Assembly (NCBI GenBank): GCA_002336485.1
Contig: DDCZ01000027.1
Coordinates: 1-64,000 of the forward strand
From: Flavobacteriales bacterium UBA1993
GTDB taxonomy: Bacteria; Bacteroidota; Bacteroidia; Flavobacteriales_G; Salibacteraceae
Direction: 5' to 3'
DNA: 64,000 nt
Shown: positions 52,739 through 62,450 of the stretch, one piece after another
How positions within the stretch are numbered: the stretch's first letter is position 1
How the letters are laid out: the number at the start of each line of letters is the position of its first letter
The notes under the pieces: model-generated
The model's database searches: none
Told to the model about the DNA's origin: nothing
Seen by the model: the letters and a program-made list of their open reading frames with translations, nothing else
Position numbers and translations under genes: made by a program

Positions 52739-53029
52739 TTAATCATTCAACTTGGCGATACAGTGGTCAATTTCCCGTACCATTTGGCTGATTTTGCGCT
52801 TTGTCTCAGAAACAACTTCTTCGTCCCCTTTGATTGCCGCGGCCATCTTCAGCACTTTATTATCTTCTTTCAATTTATTGAATGAGACATTCACATTGCT
52901 CACCTTTTCCTTCAACTCAAGATTTGCAGCTTCAAGTTGAGACACTTTCACACGAGATGCGGCCAACGCATTTATCAATGCATCGGTCTTTTTACTAAGC
53001 GTTTCAACAGTTTCACTTAAATCTTTCAC
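52739..53029 (-). CDS. Small coiled-coil protein upstream of zapA
   Basis: About 96 residues, nearly all coiled coil (LSETVETLSKKTDALINALA; NLELKEKVSNVNVSFNKLKE). The usual division-gene context and shape suggest a ZapB-like partner of ZapA, but no domain is recognised. A GTG at 53029 directly before KDLSETVETL is the chosen start; the longer frame to 53131 enters the promoter area of the divergent M23 gene and is not coiled coil. The stop is 2 bases from the zapA ATG. Confidence 0.6.
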   Translation of the reverse strand: MKDLSETVETLSKKTDALINALAASRVKVSQLEAANLELKEKVSNVNVSFNKLKEDNKVLKMAAAIKGDEEVVSETKRKISQMVREIDHCIAKLND

Positions 53030-53173
53030 ATTCAATAATTTACCGAAAGAATCCCCAACGATTATTGGGATGCTCAAATATTTGCAAAATATTCGAATTG
53101 GTTGTTCAAAAGCTGGAAAATGTTTCTCCAAATTTCGTTCTTATGAACCCTACTTTTGCCCCCTCCATTCTTT

Positions 53174-54847
53174 ATGACACGATCCCGAACTCCAAAAAAA
53201 ACCCTTCTTATTTTCTTCCTGATTTGGATGTCTGGAATTTTAGGGTGGTCTCAAAACAAACCATTCGATGTAGGTAACCCTTTGGAGGTTGCGCCTGCAT
53301 TATCTGGGAATTATGGAGAGTTAAGACCCAACCATTTTCATGGCGGACTGGACATTAAAACAGGAGGCCAAGAAGGCCTGAACGTGCATACAGTTGAATC
53401 CGGCTATGTAAGTAGAATAAAGATATCACCCTATGGTTACGGCAAAGCGGTTTACGTGACGCACCCCAATGGATACACAACTGTTTACGGCCACCTTAGG
53501 GCACTAAACGACAGTATCGCTCGATACACAAAACGCATACAGTACGAGCAAAAGTCATTTGCTGTTGACGTTTATCCCGGCGAAAATGATTTACACGTAT
53601 TGAAAGGTGATATAATAGCATTCTCAGGAAACACAGGAGGATCTGGAGGTCCGCACCTCCATTTTGAAGTGCGCGAAACAGAAACTGAAGTCCCAAGAAA
53701 TCCACTTCTTTTTCAATTCCCCCTCAACGATAGCAAGCGTCCGATAATTGAATCTGTTGCTATCAAGCCACTAGATCGTGGTGGAAACATCTCTGGCAGT
53801 ACAACTGGTCGTCATTATCGTGCCACGGCCAATTCCATTTCAAGCAACGGTGCCATCACTATCGAAGGAGACTTCGGCATTGAAGTGAGTGGCTATGACC
53901 ACCAGGATGGATCAGGAAATAAAAACGGGATTTATAAAATTGAAGCTTTCATAGACGAACAACGATTTGCTGCTTTTACTGCAGATAGCATTCCGTTTAG
54001 CCAGAGCCGATTCCTAAATGCGCTCATCGACTACGAGTATTATTACCAAAAGCACGTTCGATTCATTCGATTGTATCGGCTTCCGGGTAATATATTGGAG
54101 AATGTAACTTATAAGCAGAACGGACGACTATCTCCTGAGGATGGTGGGCACACCATCCGAGTTATCGCCAAAGATGTGAGTGGGAATAGCAGCGAAGTAG
54201 AGTTTGAAGTGGATTTTAAGAAGCTTGCAGACACTCCAGAACAAAAGCAGGAAATGATACGTTGGAACGGCGATTATTATTTTGAAACCGATGAACATCA
54301 ATTGCACATTCCGAAGGGCGCCATCTATCGAGATGAGGCGGCAAACATCCTTGATGGCGAAGACTTTATAGAAGTGCTTAACTCGCGTATTCCCTTGCAA
54401 AAATCGATTCAGATCAAAATCAAGTCCACCATCGAACAAGAAGGTGAACTCATTGCACGCGTAACTAAAGATGGCAGGCCAATTAGAGCCCTTCAAACAA
54501 GACGTGAAGGAGAATGGCTTATTGCTGAATCAAGATCGTTCGGACGCTTCGGCATTTCTCACGATCAAACAAAGCCTCAAATCAAGTCGGTCAATTTCAG
54601 ATCGGGAAGTAGATTAAGTACCCGAGAGGTTGTATTCCAAATAAAAGACAATTTAAGCGGCATCGAATCGTTCCGTGTCCTTGCTAACAATCAATGGATA
54701 TTGGCAGAGTACGATCCTAAAAGGGCCAGACTCTCTTTTTTCACTGATGATCTGCCAAAATCACCCGAAGCGCAAGAATTAATGGTAGAAGTAATTGATA
54801 TGGCCAGAAATGTTGCCACATTTGAAGGAACGTTCATTAATCCATAA
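53174..54847 (+). CDS. M23 family metallopeptidase
   Basis: About 557 residues. N-terminal signal or anchor (KKTLLIFFLIWMSGILGWSQ), then the M23 domain with zinc ligands His56 and Asp60 (HFHGGLDI) and His161/His163 (GGPHLHFEVRE). A long C-terminal beta-rich region (about 190-557) with Ig-like and jellyroll-like stretches follows. The enzyme probably cuts peptidoglycan crosslinks, or activates a partner. Start ATG 53174 (MTRSRTPKK) is preferred to 53156. Divergent from the zapA-side genes. Confidence 0.88.
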   Translation: MTRSRTPKKTLLIFFLIWMSGILGWSQNKPFDVGNPLEVAPALSGNYGELRPNHFHGGLDIKTGGQEGLNVHTVESGYVSRIKISPYGYGKAVYVTHPNGYTTVYGHLRALNDSIARYTKRIQYEQKSFAVDVYPGENDLHVLKGDIIAFSGNTGGSGGPHLHFEVRETETEVPRNPLLFQFPLNDSKRPIIESVAIKPLDRGGNISGSTTGRHYRATANSISSNGAITIEGDFGIEVSGYDHQDGSGNKNGIYKIEAFIDEQRFAAFTADSIPFSQSRFLNALIDYEYYYQKHVRFIRLYRLPGNILENVTYKQNGRLSPEDGGHTIRVIAKDVSGNSSEVEFEVDFKKLADTPEQKQEMIRWNGDYYFETDEHQLHIPKGAIYRDEAANILDGEDFIEVLNSRIPLQKSIQIKIKSTIEQEGELIARVTKDGRPIRALQTRREGEWLIAESRSFGRFGISHDQTKPQIKSVNFRSGSRLSTREVVFQIKDNLSGIESFRVLANNQWILAEYDPKRARLSFFTDDLPKSPEAQELMVEVIDMARNVATFEGTFINP

Positions 54848-54850
54848 ACA

Positions 54851-55486
54851 ATGAAGCAGGTAGTTTTTTTAATATTAGGACTCATAATGCTGTTCGCGGC
54901 TCCATTATGCGCTCAAAACGATCCAAGCGAAGGCTTAATTCAGTTGTCCGGAGTAGTAGTTTCAGGAGACAGCCTCACCCCTGTTCCATTTACCAGTGTA
55001 ATTATCAAGGGCACAAACCGAGGAACGATGTGCGACTTCTACGGATTCTTTTCATTAGTGGTTAAAAAGTCAGACACCATTGAGTTTCAAAGTGTGGGCT
55101 ACATTAAGTCCAATGTCCTTATCGAAGATACACTTTCCGACTCAAGGTATTCAATGATTCAAATGCTCCAGCGCGATACGCTTACATTGCCAGTTCAGGA
55201 TGTGTACCCATGGCCTAGTCGAGAGCAGTTCAAAGATGCGTTCTTGGCGCTTCAAGCGCCAACCGACGACTATGATCGCGCCTTTGCGAACCTTACTCGA
55301 GAAGAGGTGAGATTGGCAATTCAGGGCATCCCGGCAAGCGCTCAGGCCAACTCAGCCATGTCCATTCAACGAGAGTACACACGTCTTTATCAAATGGGCC
55401 AGATGCCCCAAATCAGCCTACTAAATCCATTGGCTTGGGCGCAGTTTATTGACGCCTGGAAAAACGGAGACTTTAAATCCAAATAA
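54851..55486 (+). CDS. Carboxypeptidase-regulatory-like domain protein
   Basis: A 211-residue exported protein: signal peptide (MKQVVFLILGLIMLFAAPLC), then a CarboxypepD_reg-like beta-sandwich (about 30-110) with LSGVVVSGDSLTPVPFTSVI and KGTNRGTMCDFYGFFSLVVK. The C-terminal part is helical and Gln/Ala-rich (SAQANSAMSIQREYTRLYQM). It is 4 bases after the M23 gene and 15 before the TonB-dependent receptor, so all three are probably co-expressed. Exact role unknown. Confidence 0.75.
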   Translation: MKQVVFLILGLIMLFAAPLCAQNDPSEGLIQLSGVVVSGDSLTPVPFTSVIIKGTNRGTMCDFYGFFSLVVKKSDTIEFQSVGYIKSNVLIEDTLSDSRYSMIQMLQRDTLTLPVQDVYPWPSREQFKDAFLALQAPTDDYDRAFANLTREEVRLAIQGIPASAQANSAMSIQREYTRLYQMGQMPQISLLNPLAWAQFIDAWKNGDFKSK

Positions 55487-55501
55487 GGCGTTAAGTAGAT
55501 C

Positions 55502-58039
55502 TTGAAAGCAATCCGGCATACCGTTTCCACCCTTTTACTCCTTGCCTTTTGCCTCGTTTCATACGGGCAGAACACCATGGTTCGTGGAACGATATCGGAC
55601 GACAACGGTTCGCCAATCAGTGAGGCTACCATAACTATTCCTGGCACCGACTATCACGCTACAACGCAGGATGATGGATCATATAGCCTTGAAATACCTT
55701 CAAATCGAGAAGTTCGTTTGGTGTTTCGACATGTTTCTTTCAGAACATATGAGAAGTTCATCACCGGCGGGCCAAATGAAACCATCGAAATGAGTCCGCG
55801 GCTAGTACCAGACGCCATTATGGGGCAAGAATTTGTGGTTTCCGAAGAACGTTTGAGAGAGAAACCGATGCGCATCATTGAAGTTGGTGACGTAAGACTG
55901 AATCCGTCTGTTACAGGAAGTGTGGAGTCGCTCCTTGCGAGTCGGGCGCTTGGAGTCAGTTCAAACAATGAGCTCAGCTCACAATACTCCGTTCGGGGTG
56001 GGAATTTTGACGAAAACCTCATCTATGTAAACGGCATCTTGGTATATAGACCATTTTTGGTTCGCAGCGGACAACAGGAAGGATTGAGCTTTGTTAATGG
56101 TGATTTGGTGGAAGACATTAGCTTTTCTTCTGGTGGTTTTGAGGCTAAGTATGGAGATAAAATGTCGAGTGTGCTTGACATCACCTATAAAAAACCGGAG
56201 AAATTTGCGGGCTCGGTTTCAGCAGGATTACTCGGCGCTAATGCCCACTTGGAAAACGCATCGGACAATGGACGATTCACACAGCTTCATGGATTTCGAT
56301 ATTATTCAAACCAATACATCCTCGCCGGTTCTGATGTTCAGGGGTCTTATCGCCCGTTTTTCCTAGACTATCAGACCTATCTGACCTATGCACCAAACAC
56401 TGAATGGGAATTTTCATTTCTTGGCAACTATTCTCAAAACAAGTATCAGTTCACTCCGGAAAACAGGCAATCTTCATTTGGAACCGTCAGTAGTTCCATT
56501 GGCATCAACGCCTTTTTTGATGGCCAAGAGGTAGACGATTACCGAACAGCATTTGGCGCCTTCACCACCACATGGAAGCCTCGCCATAATTGGAACATAC
56601 GCTGGATCACCTCTGCATTCCGATCTCAGGAAAGCGAGACATTCGACATTGAGGCCTCTTATCGATTATCAGAATTGGAAACGGACTTAAGCAAGGAGTC
56701 GTTCGGTGACGAGGCGTTTATTATCGGAACGGGCTCCTATCTCGACCATGCTCGAAACTATCTGGATGCGGTTGTAGTATCAACGGAACTACAGGGAGAA
56801 ATCAAAACTAATGGTAATGCTTGGCTCTGGGGGCTTCGATACCAAAGAGACGATATCAATGATGTGCTCAGTGAATGGAGCCTAATCGATTCGGTCGGAT
56901 ACAGCGTGCCATTTGACGGTGAAGAAGTAAATCTGCTTGAAACAATAAAATCGGTTAATCGAGTGGCCTCGAATCGAGCCATGGGTTACCTCCAGCGCGA
57001 TTGGATGTTTGATCTGGACACGAACGAACTATACGTTACCGTAGGCGGTCGGTTCAATTATTGGGATTTAAACAATCAAACAACCCTAAGTCCGCGCATC
57101 CAGCTTGCCTTTAAGCCCGATTGGGACAAGTTGACCAAGAAGGATGGCGAAACGAAATTTAAGCCGCGAGATTGGCTGTTTAGAGCTAGCTGGGGATATT
57201 ACCATCAACCAGCGTTTTACAGAGAAATGCGTGACCTGTTTGGAACAGTTAACCCCACCGTCCGGGCACAAACCTCCATTCATTATGTATTAGGAGCAGA
57301 TCATAATTTTCGGATGTTAAAGCGCGAGTTTAAGTTTGTTGGAGAAGCCTATTACAAGCAGCTTCAAGACATCATTCCATATGAGCTGGACAACGTCCGA
57401 ATTCGATACTACGCTGAAAACAACGCGAAGGGATACGCAACGGGATTAGATCTCAAGCTAAATGGTGAGTTCGTTAAGGGCATCGAATCATGGGCCAGTA
57501 TCTCCGTAATGAAGACAATGGAGGACATTGAGAACGATCAATACATGAGCTACACGTCACTTTTTGTGGATACAATTATTCATTCTCCTATTCGCTACGC
57601 ACAAACGATTGACAGTGGATTGATTTATCCAGGATACATCGCGCGCCCAACAGACCAACGCGTCAATTTTGCCTTAACGTTTCAAGACTACCTTCCTAAG
57701 TACGAGTTCATTCAGATGCACCTGAGTCTACTTTTTGGTTCAGGACTTCCAACCGGACCGCCTAGCTATACTCGATACAAGGATATCTTTAGAATGCCTC
57801 AATATCGCCGAGTAGACATCGGCTTTAGCGCCCGATTAAAAGAGGAGGGTAAGAAGTCAAAGTATGCCGCAATGGACTATATAAAATCAGCATGGTTTAG
57901 CCTTGAAGTTTTCAATTTACTAGATATAGACAACACGATTAGCTACTTGTGGATTAAAGATGCACGAAACGTTGAATACGGAGTACCTAACTACCTGACT
58001 GGAAGAAGAGTAAACGCAAAATTAGTAGTGAAATTTTGA
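55502..58039 (+). CDS. TonB-dependent receptor
   Basis: A 845-residue outer-membrane receptor. Signal peptide (TVSTLLLLAFCLVSYGQ), CarboxypepD_reg-like N-domain (MVRGTISDDNGSPISEATIT), plug (SQYSVRGGNFDENLIYVNGI), then a 22-strand barrel with many Tyr/Trp-rich turns and a C-terminal Phe (NAKLVVKF). It imports a ligand across the outer membrane using TonB energy; the ligand is unknown. It starts with TTG at 55502. The lipoprotein downstream overlaps its stop and is its likely surface partner. Confidence 0.9.
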   Translation: MKAIRHTVSTLLLLAFCLVSYGQNTMVRGTISDDNGSPISEATITIPGTDYHATTQDDGSYSLEIPSNREVRLVFRHVSFRTYEKFITGGPNETIEMSPRLVPDAIMGQEFVVSEERLREKPMRIIEVGDVRLNPSVTGSVESLLASRALGVSSNNELSSQYSVRGGNFDENLIYVNGILVYRPFLVRSGQQEGLSFVNGDLVEDISFSSGGFEAKYGDKMSSVLDITYKKPEKFAGSVSAGLLGANAHLENASDNGRFTQLHGFRYYSNQYILAGSDVQGSYRPFFLDYQTYLTYAPNTEWEFSFLGNYSQNKYQFTPENRQSSFGTVSSSIGINAFFDGQEVDDYRTAFGAFTTTWKPRHNWNIRWITSAFRSQESETFDIEASYRLSELETDLSKESFGDEAFIIGTGSYLDHARNYLDAVVVSTELQGEIKTNGNAWLWGLRYQRDDINDVLSEWSLIDSVGYSVPFDGEEVNLLETIKSVNRVASNRAMGYLQRDWMFDLDTNELYVTVGGRFNYWDLNNQTTLSPRIQLAFKPDWDKLTKKDGETKFKPRDWLFRASWGYYHQPAFYREMRDLFGTVNPTVRAQTSIHYVLGADHNFRMLKREFKFVGEAYYKQLQDIIPYELDNVRIRYYAENNAKGYATGLDLKLNGEFVKGIESWASISVMKTMEDIENDQYMSYTSLFVDTIIHSPIRYAQTIDSGLIYPGYIARPTDQRVNFALTFQDYLPKYEFIQMHLSLLFGSGLPTGPPSYTRYKDIFRMPQYRRVDIGFSARLKEEGKKSKYAAMDYIKSAWFSLEVFNLLDIDNTISYLWIKDARNVEYGVPNYLTGRRVNAKLVVKF

Positions 58040-58836
58040 GCCGCATAATTTCAATATTACTGCTTTTCGTCCTGCTCATCTCATGCGAGAAAGATGGACC
58101 TATCCCCTCCTCATACCCTGCAAAAACGCTTCAAGACTATTATGATCTAAACGTCTCAGGAGATGTCTCAATCGACGTATGGATCCATGCGGGAAATCAT
58201 CCTTCGTTTACAAACAGGGTTGCCGATGATCCAGTGCTCATCCGATTTTTCAGACCAGAAGAAGCGTCCAACATTACGCTCTTCATCAATGACTCCATTA
58301 AATTCCCAGATAGTCTTGCCCTTTATAGGCAGTCAAATCAGGAATTCGAAACAGAAGCCGGTGGACTTTTTGGAACCTTTAGGCTGTCATATCCAAAAAG
58401 CAACCATGCGAGATTGGTGCGCATTGGCATGAAACAAAACGATTCGATTCTAATTTCTGATCCAATCACAATAAGACCAAACGAGTTTTCTACCAATACC
58501 AAAAACGCAAGCAATGTGAGCGTCGAAACAACGGCGGATGGTCGAGCAAGTTTCGAATGGAATGGATCTTTCGATGGCGCAGGCAACAATTTAGTTATGC
58601 TGACGAATAGCGGCGGATCTAGGTTTTGCGCGGTTGAAACAACAGATGGATCCTTCCTGTTCCACAATTTAAGAAATGTCGCAACCGACTTCACACCTGA
58701 CCTTTACGACCCACGACTCAAGGAAGGTCAATCCTATACCCTTGAGATATTCATGACCGACAATGCGGGCTGGATGCGGAACTATCGTTCCGTTGATTTT
58801 AAGATGGACAGCACCACCATCCAATCCTTTGATTGA
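58036..58836 (+). CDS. Lipoprotein partner of the TonB-dependent receptor
   Basis: A 266-residue lipoprotein. Signal and lipobox ILLLFVLLISCEKD (Cys at about 17), then a beta-rich domain with no family I recognise (LNVSGDVSIDVWIHAGNHPS; VETTADGRASFEWNGSFDGA). It starts with TTG at 58036, overlapping the receptor stop by 4 bases (TTGA). Receptor and lipoprotein together resemble a SusC/SusD-type or DUF4249-type pair, but the lipoprotein is too short for SusD. Confidence 0.7.
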   Translation: MSRIISILLLFVLLISCEKDGPIPSSYPAKTLQDYYDLNVSGDVSIDVWIHAGNHPSFTNRVADDPVLIRFFRPEEASNITLFINDSIKFPDSLALYRQSNQEFETEAGGLFGTFRLSYPKSNHARLVRIGMKQNDSILISDPITIRPNEFSTNTKNASNVSVETTADGRASFEWNGSFDGAGNNLVMLTNSGGSRFCAVETTDGSFLFHNLRNVATDFTPDLYDPRLKEGQSYTLEIFMTDNAGWMRNYRSVDFKMDSTTIQSFD

Positions 58837-58853
58837 TCATATTTGCGCTGAAA

Positions 58854-59522
58854 ATGAACGATGCATTCAAAGTTATAGACCTCGGTAGAATGTCCTATGC
58901 GAAGGCGCTAGAAGAGCAAGAGCGTCACTTTAATGGCATTCTAGATAAAAAGCGCAACGGAATCCCTCATGATGATAATGTACTTCTTCTGGTTGAGCAT
59001 GAGCCTGTGTATACATTGGGTAAGTCTGGAGACTTACAAAACCTGGTTAGCGATCCGAAACTTGTAGGCGCAGAATTTTACAAGACAACCCGTGGTGGTG
59101 ATATCACTTATCATGGACCAGGTCAAATAGTTGGCTATCCAATCTTTGATTTGGAGCAATTTGAAATGGGAGTAGGTAAGTATATCTGGAGCATTGAAGA
59201 GTCTATTTCAGACGTTATTTCCGTTTTTGGATTAAAAGGAGAACGACTCTCTGATGCTAGCGGCGTCTGGCTGGATCCTGAGACAAAAAATGTACGGAAA
59301 ATTTGTGCTATCGGGGTGAAAGCGAGCCGGTATGTGACTATGCACGGATTCGCATTTAACGTAAATACCAATCTTGAGTTCTACAATCACATTGTGCCCT
59401 GTGGCATTCAGGACAAAGGCGTAACGAGTCTCCAAAACGAATTAAAGGTAGAGCTAGACTTTGAAAAAATAAAGGCCTCCACAGTGGAAGCCTTTAAGAA
59501 TCATTTTATACGGGTCAACTAG
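58854..59522 (+). CDS. lipB: Lipoyl(octanoyl) transferase LipB
   Basis: About 222 residues. YTLGKSGDLQNLV, RGGDITYHGPGQIVGYP (catalytic region), KICAIGVKASRYVTMHGFAF with the conserved Lys, and the catalytic Cys in IVPCGIQDKGVTSL. It moves an octanoyl group from ACP to lipoate-dependent enzymes. ATG 58854 (MNDAFKVID) is chosen; a TTG at 58833 overlaps the previous stop. The 3' end contains the terminator of the opposing AsmA gene. Confidence 0.94.
   Translation: MNDAFKVIDLGRMSYAKALEEQERHFNGILDKKRNGIPHDDNVLLLVEHEPVYTLGKSGDLQNLVSDPKLVGAEFYKTTRGGDITYHGPGQIVGYPIFDLEQFEMGVGKYIWSIEESISDVISVFGLKGERLSDASGVWLDPETKNVRKICAIGVKASRYVTMHGFAFNVNTNLEFYNHIVPCGIQDKGVTSLQNELKVELDFEKIKASTVEAFKNHFIRVN
59463..59495 (-). 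terminator. Terminator of the minus-strand AsmA gene, inside the lipB coding end
   Basis: On the minus strand AAAGGCTTCCA pairs with TGGAGGCCTTT (one G.U) around a 3-base loop, followed by TATTTTTT. It starts about 30 bases downstream of the AsmA stop at 59526 and is wholly inside the last codons of lipB. Confidence 0.75.
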
Positions 59523-59525
59523 TCG

Positions 59526-62291
59526 TTATCTGCCAAACTTCTTCAAGGCATCCTTGGCCTTCTTCTTGGCAGCGTCCTCGGCTTTTTTCTTCTCGGCATC
59601 TGCTTTCTTCTTCGCCTCGGCCTCAAGTCGCTTTTTCTCAGCATTGGCCTTCGCCTTAGCATCGTCCGCAGCTTTTCGTGCCGCAGCTTCCGCATCTTCC
59701 TTAGCCTTCTCCGCCTCTGCCCGTGCCTTTGCTTCAGCGTCGGCTTTCGCTTTATCAACCTCATCGCGCGCTTGATTTTCAAGCTCATCTTTCTTTTTAT
59801 TGAGCTCATCCACGGCTTGACCCTTAAGATCATCGGCGGCCGACCCCGCAGTGGTTCCAGCCATTCTAGGTATCACAGTTGGGTCTTCGCTTGTTCCTTT
59901 TATATCCAAGTCAACCTTGACTCTTTCTGGAAGCGCTGCATTCACGCCGGCAGCTGACCCAGCCTTTGACAACAATCCACCAATGGCGGCAGAGGCCGCG
60001 CCACCCATCAACTTGGTTGGTATATCTAAGGCCAGCACGTAGTCAAGCGTACCATCAAAACCATGGCTTCCGCTGAAGTTGGCAGGTATCTCTTTTCCAA
60101 TCGTGTAGTCTACTGGATCTACTTCCACCCGACCATTCTTAAACTTGAAGCTTACGTTCACATTGTCAAGTTTCATCTTCTTCAAACCATCGTACTTGAC
60201 AGCGTCAGCTGCTTTTGCAAGCACTTTCGGGTTTTTTAAACTCACATTGTGTGTGGTTAGTTTTCCTTTACCATCCAACGTGTTTAGAGCCGGCTCCATA
60301 TTCTGATCCAATTTGCCTTGCATTTTCACTTGTGAAGAGAACGCGCCAGTGGCATTTTCCATAATTGGGGCCATTTTCTGGACAATTTCTAGATACTCGT
60401 ATGTGGTTGGAACATCCCATCGTGAAATAAGCATATCCACATTAAAATCTGGAACCACTGGATTGATAGTAGAATACAAACCACTAATATTCAAGCTACC
60501 CTCGAGCATTTTCATGGTCAACTGACGCATATCGAGCGTTTGATCTTTCATCACTACCTCTCCATTCACATCCGTAATGGTAAGATTATCGTATATCAAG
60601 GTCTTGATTTCGGTGTTAAGCTTAAAATCGAATCCTGCTGGAATTTCAGCAACACCAGCAGCCTCAGGTTCTTCGGTCGATTCTGTTTCCTCCGAAGCGG
60701 CTTCTTCCTCACCCATAAACTCATTGATATTCATGTAATTGGATCGGAATAAAAACCCACCCATTAAGGGTACATCTGCGACGTACCATTCTACAATATT
60801 GTCCACATGTCCTGTAAGTTGTATGTCTGACTCACCAACGTTCATCTTGAATTCTTTCAACAGCGCTGTTGAAGGCGTAAAAGACAACGAACACACTTCT
60901 ATAATGGTTTCGTAAGGCATCTCGGGGTCTTTGTAATCAAAATTGCTCAGCACCAACATACCGCCCGCATGAAAGTCAGCGTAACGTTCTTCATCTATTG
61001 CGCTTTGATTTCCTTTAAGCTGTATGTCGCTTATCACTTTTCCAGTAATGCTTTGACCCTCTTCCAATGGGATTACATCGGCCAAAGAGGCCAAATCTAA
61101 ATTCATGTCGATGTTGGCATCGATAAACGGATCTGAAATCGGAGTACGCATGTGTACCATCATGTCGACCGGATTATTCGCCAACTCCACATGAAATGTA
61201 TTTAAGTCAATGACCGTGTTGTCGTCTGACCCACCTGGATTCTTTACGTGTAAATCGATCGCGATGTTCTCAGCCGCCTTTGGCAGGTCGGGATAGTGAA
61301 ACATCGCATCATCAACCGTCAGATCGATCGCAAATGAAGGGAGTTGATCGCCGATCATGCGTCCTTTAGCCATTCCGCTTAAGGCCAAATTTCCATTTGT
61401 TTCAATGTCTTCAAAATCCGTTAAAAAGATGGCTGGGACAAGAGATAGTAAGCTTTTAAAAGAAGTCTCCTTTGTCGCGAAAGTCATGTCTAAATCAATC
61501 GGATCGCCATCCTCAGCCGGCATCGCAACCGAACCATCAAATCCAAGGTGAAGCGCGTTGAGCTTCAGATAGTTCTCGACAAACTCAAATTTCATATTTG
61601 GCATGTTCATATTCATGTCAAACTTCATATCAAGTGTCGTGTGGTTCAGATATGGAACACCGTCCATTTTAAATGTTATGCCGTCCGCGTCGGTCATTGT
61701 TTCGAGAAGAAAATCATCTTGGGTAAAATCTCCACTTCCCTCATGTGTGAAGTTTTCGAGATGCGCATACATACCCGCTGAACGATCGTCGTATACAATC
61801 TCTGCATTCCGAATAAAGTATTCACTCAACCCGATACTAAAGCCTCCGCCTTCTGATTCTGGGGCTTCTTCCACCTCTGGTTCTGACTCCTTACCCTCTT
61901 TGGCGATATCGTAATTAGCGGTGCCGTCTGCAAGAACGATAACATGAAGATTTGGAGTTTCCAGTCCGACAGAGTTGATCTGGATTTTTTCGCCATTGAT
62001 CACGCTCATTAAGTCAAGGCTCAATTTCAGCGCTTCAATATCAGCCAGCTTCACACCCTCAAAAGGAGCGTGGCCGGTAACTACAATAGCCTCAATGGTC
62101 AATGTGAAATCCGGGAAACTTTCGAAAAGTGACAATCCAATATCCCCGAATTCCAATGTTGCATTGATATTCTTATTGGCTTCAGTTTCCACCAATTTGA
62201 TGATGTCATCCTTGAAAACTATCGGTAGCACAATTGCAGCGCCAATAATCAAGACCACTACCACTAAAATGCCGATGAGTACCTTCTTCAT
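59526..62291 (-). CDS. AsmA-family envelope protein with A/K/E-rich C-terminal tail
   Basis: About 921 residues. N-terminal TM helix (MKKVLIGILVVVVLIIGAAI) then a long beta-rich AsmA domain (LEFGDIGLSLFESFPDFTLT; INSVGLETPNLHVIVLADGT), followed from about residue 790 by a long Ala/Lys/Glu-rich helix (KADAEAKARAEAEKAKEDAE). AsmA-like proteins are thought to carry phospholipids between membranes. A TolA-like basic helical tail of about 120 residues is unusual and may reach across the periplasm. ATG 62291 is chosen over 62315. Terminator inside lipB. Confidence 0.85.
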   Translation of the reverse strand: MKKVLIGILVVVVLIIGAAIVLPIVFKDDIIKLVETEANKNINATLEFGDIGLSLFESFPDFTLTIEAIVVTGHAPFEGVKLADIEALKLSLDLMSVINGEKIQINSVGLETPNLHVIVLADGTANYDIAKEGKESEPEVEEAPESEGGGFSIGLSEYFIRNAEIVYDDRSAGMYAHLENFTHEGSGDFTQDDFLLETMTDADGITFKMDGVPYLNHTTLDMKFDMNMNMPNMKFEFVENYLKLNALHLGFDGSVAMPAEDGDPIDLDMTFATKETSFKSLLSLVPAIFLTDFEDIETNGNLALSGMAKGRMIGDQLPSFAIDLTVDDAMFHYPDLPKAAENIAIDLHVKNPGGSDDNTVIDLNTFHVELANNPVDMMVHMRTPISDPFIDANIDMNLDLASLADVIPLEEGQSITGKVISDIQLKGNQSAIDEERYADFHAGGMLVLSNFDYKDPEMPYETIIEVCSLSFTPSTALLKEFKMNVGESDIQLTGHVDNIVEWYVADVPLMGGFLFRSNYMNINEFMGEEEAASEETESTEEPEAAGVAEIPAGFDFKLNTEIKTLIYDNLTITDVNGEVVMKDQTLDMRQLTMKMLEGSLNISGLYSTINPVVPDFNVDMLISRWDVPTTYEYLEIVQKMAPIMENATGAFSSQVKMQGKLDQNMEPALNTLDGKGKLTTHNVSLKNPKVLAKAADAVKYDGLKKMKLDNVNVSFKFKNGRVEVDPVDYTIGKEIPANFSGSHGFDGTLDYVLALDIPTKLMGGAASAAIGGLLSKAGSAAGVNAALPERVKVDLDIKGTSEDPTVIPRMAGTTAGSAADDLKGQAVDELNKKKDELENQARDEVDKAKADAEAKARAEAEKAKEDAEAAARKAADDAKAKANAEKKRLEAEAKKKADAEKKKAEDAAKKKAKDALKKFGR

Positions 62292-62402
62292 AATACGTAT
62301 ATAATTGAGGGTCAAACGTACACAGAATGGTTGATAATTCGTGGCATCTGAAAGCAGAAAAGGACAATGATATCAATGGAGGTATCGGAAAAAAACAACG
62401 CA

Positions 62403-62432
62403 TAAAAAAAGCCCCCAATATTGGGAGCTTTT
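62403..62432 (-). terminator. Rho-independent terminator of the LPSPLE lipoprotein gene (copy 2)
   Basis: On the minus strand AAGCTCCCAAT pairs with ATTGGGGGCTT (one U.G), followed by seven T. It begins 18 bases after the stop at 62451. Confidence 0.9.
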
Positions 62433-62450
62433 CTAAAGTCAAGTGATTGA

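Noticed and set aside
59543..59833. Arg/Lys-rich frame opposite or shifted to the AsmA tail
   Set aside because: A shadow of the A/K/E codon bias of the tail; no start context and no homology signal.
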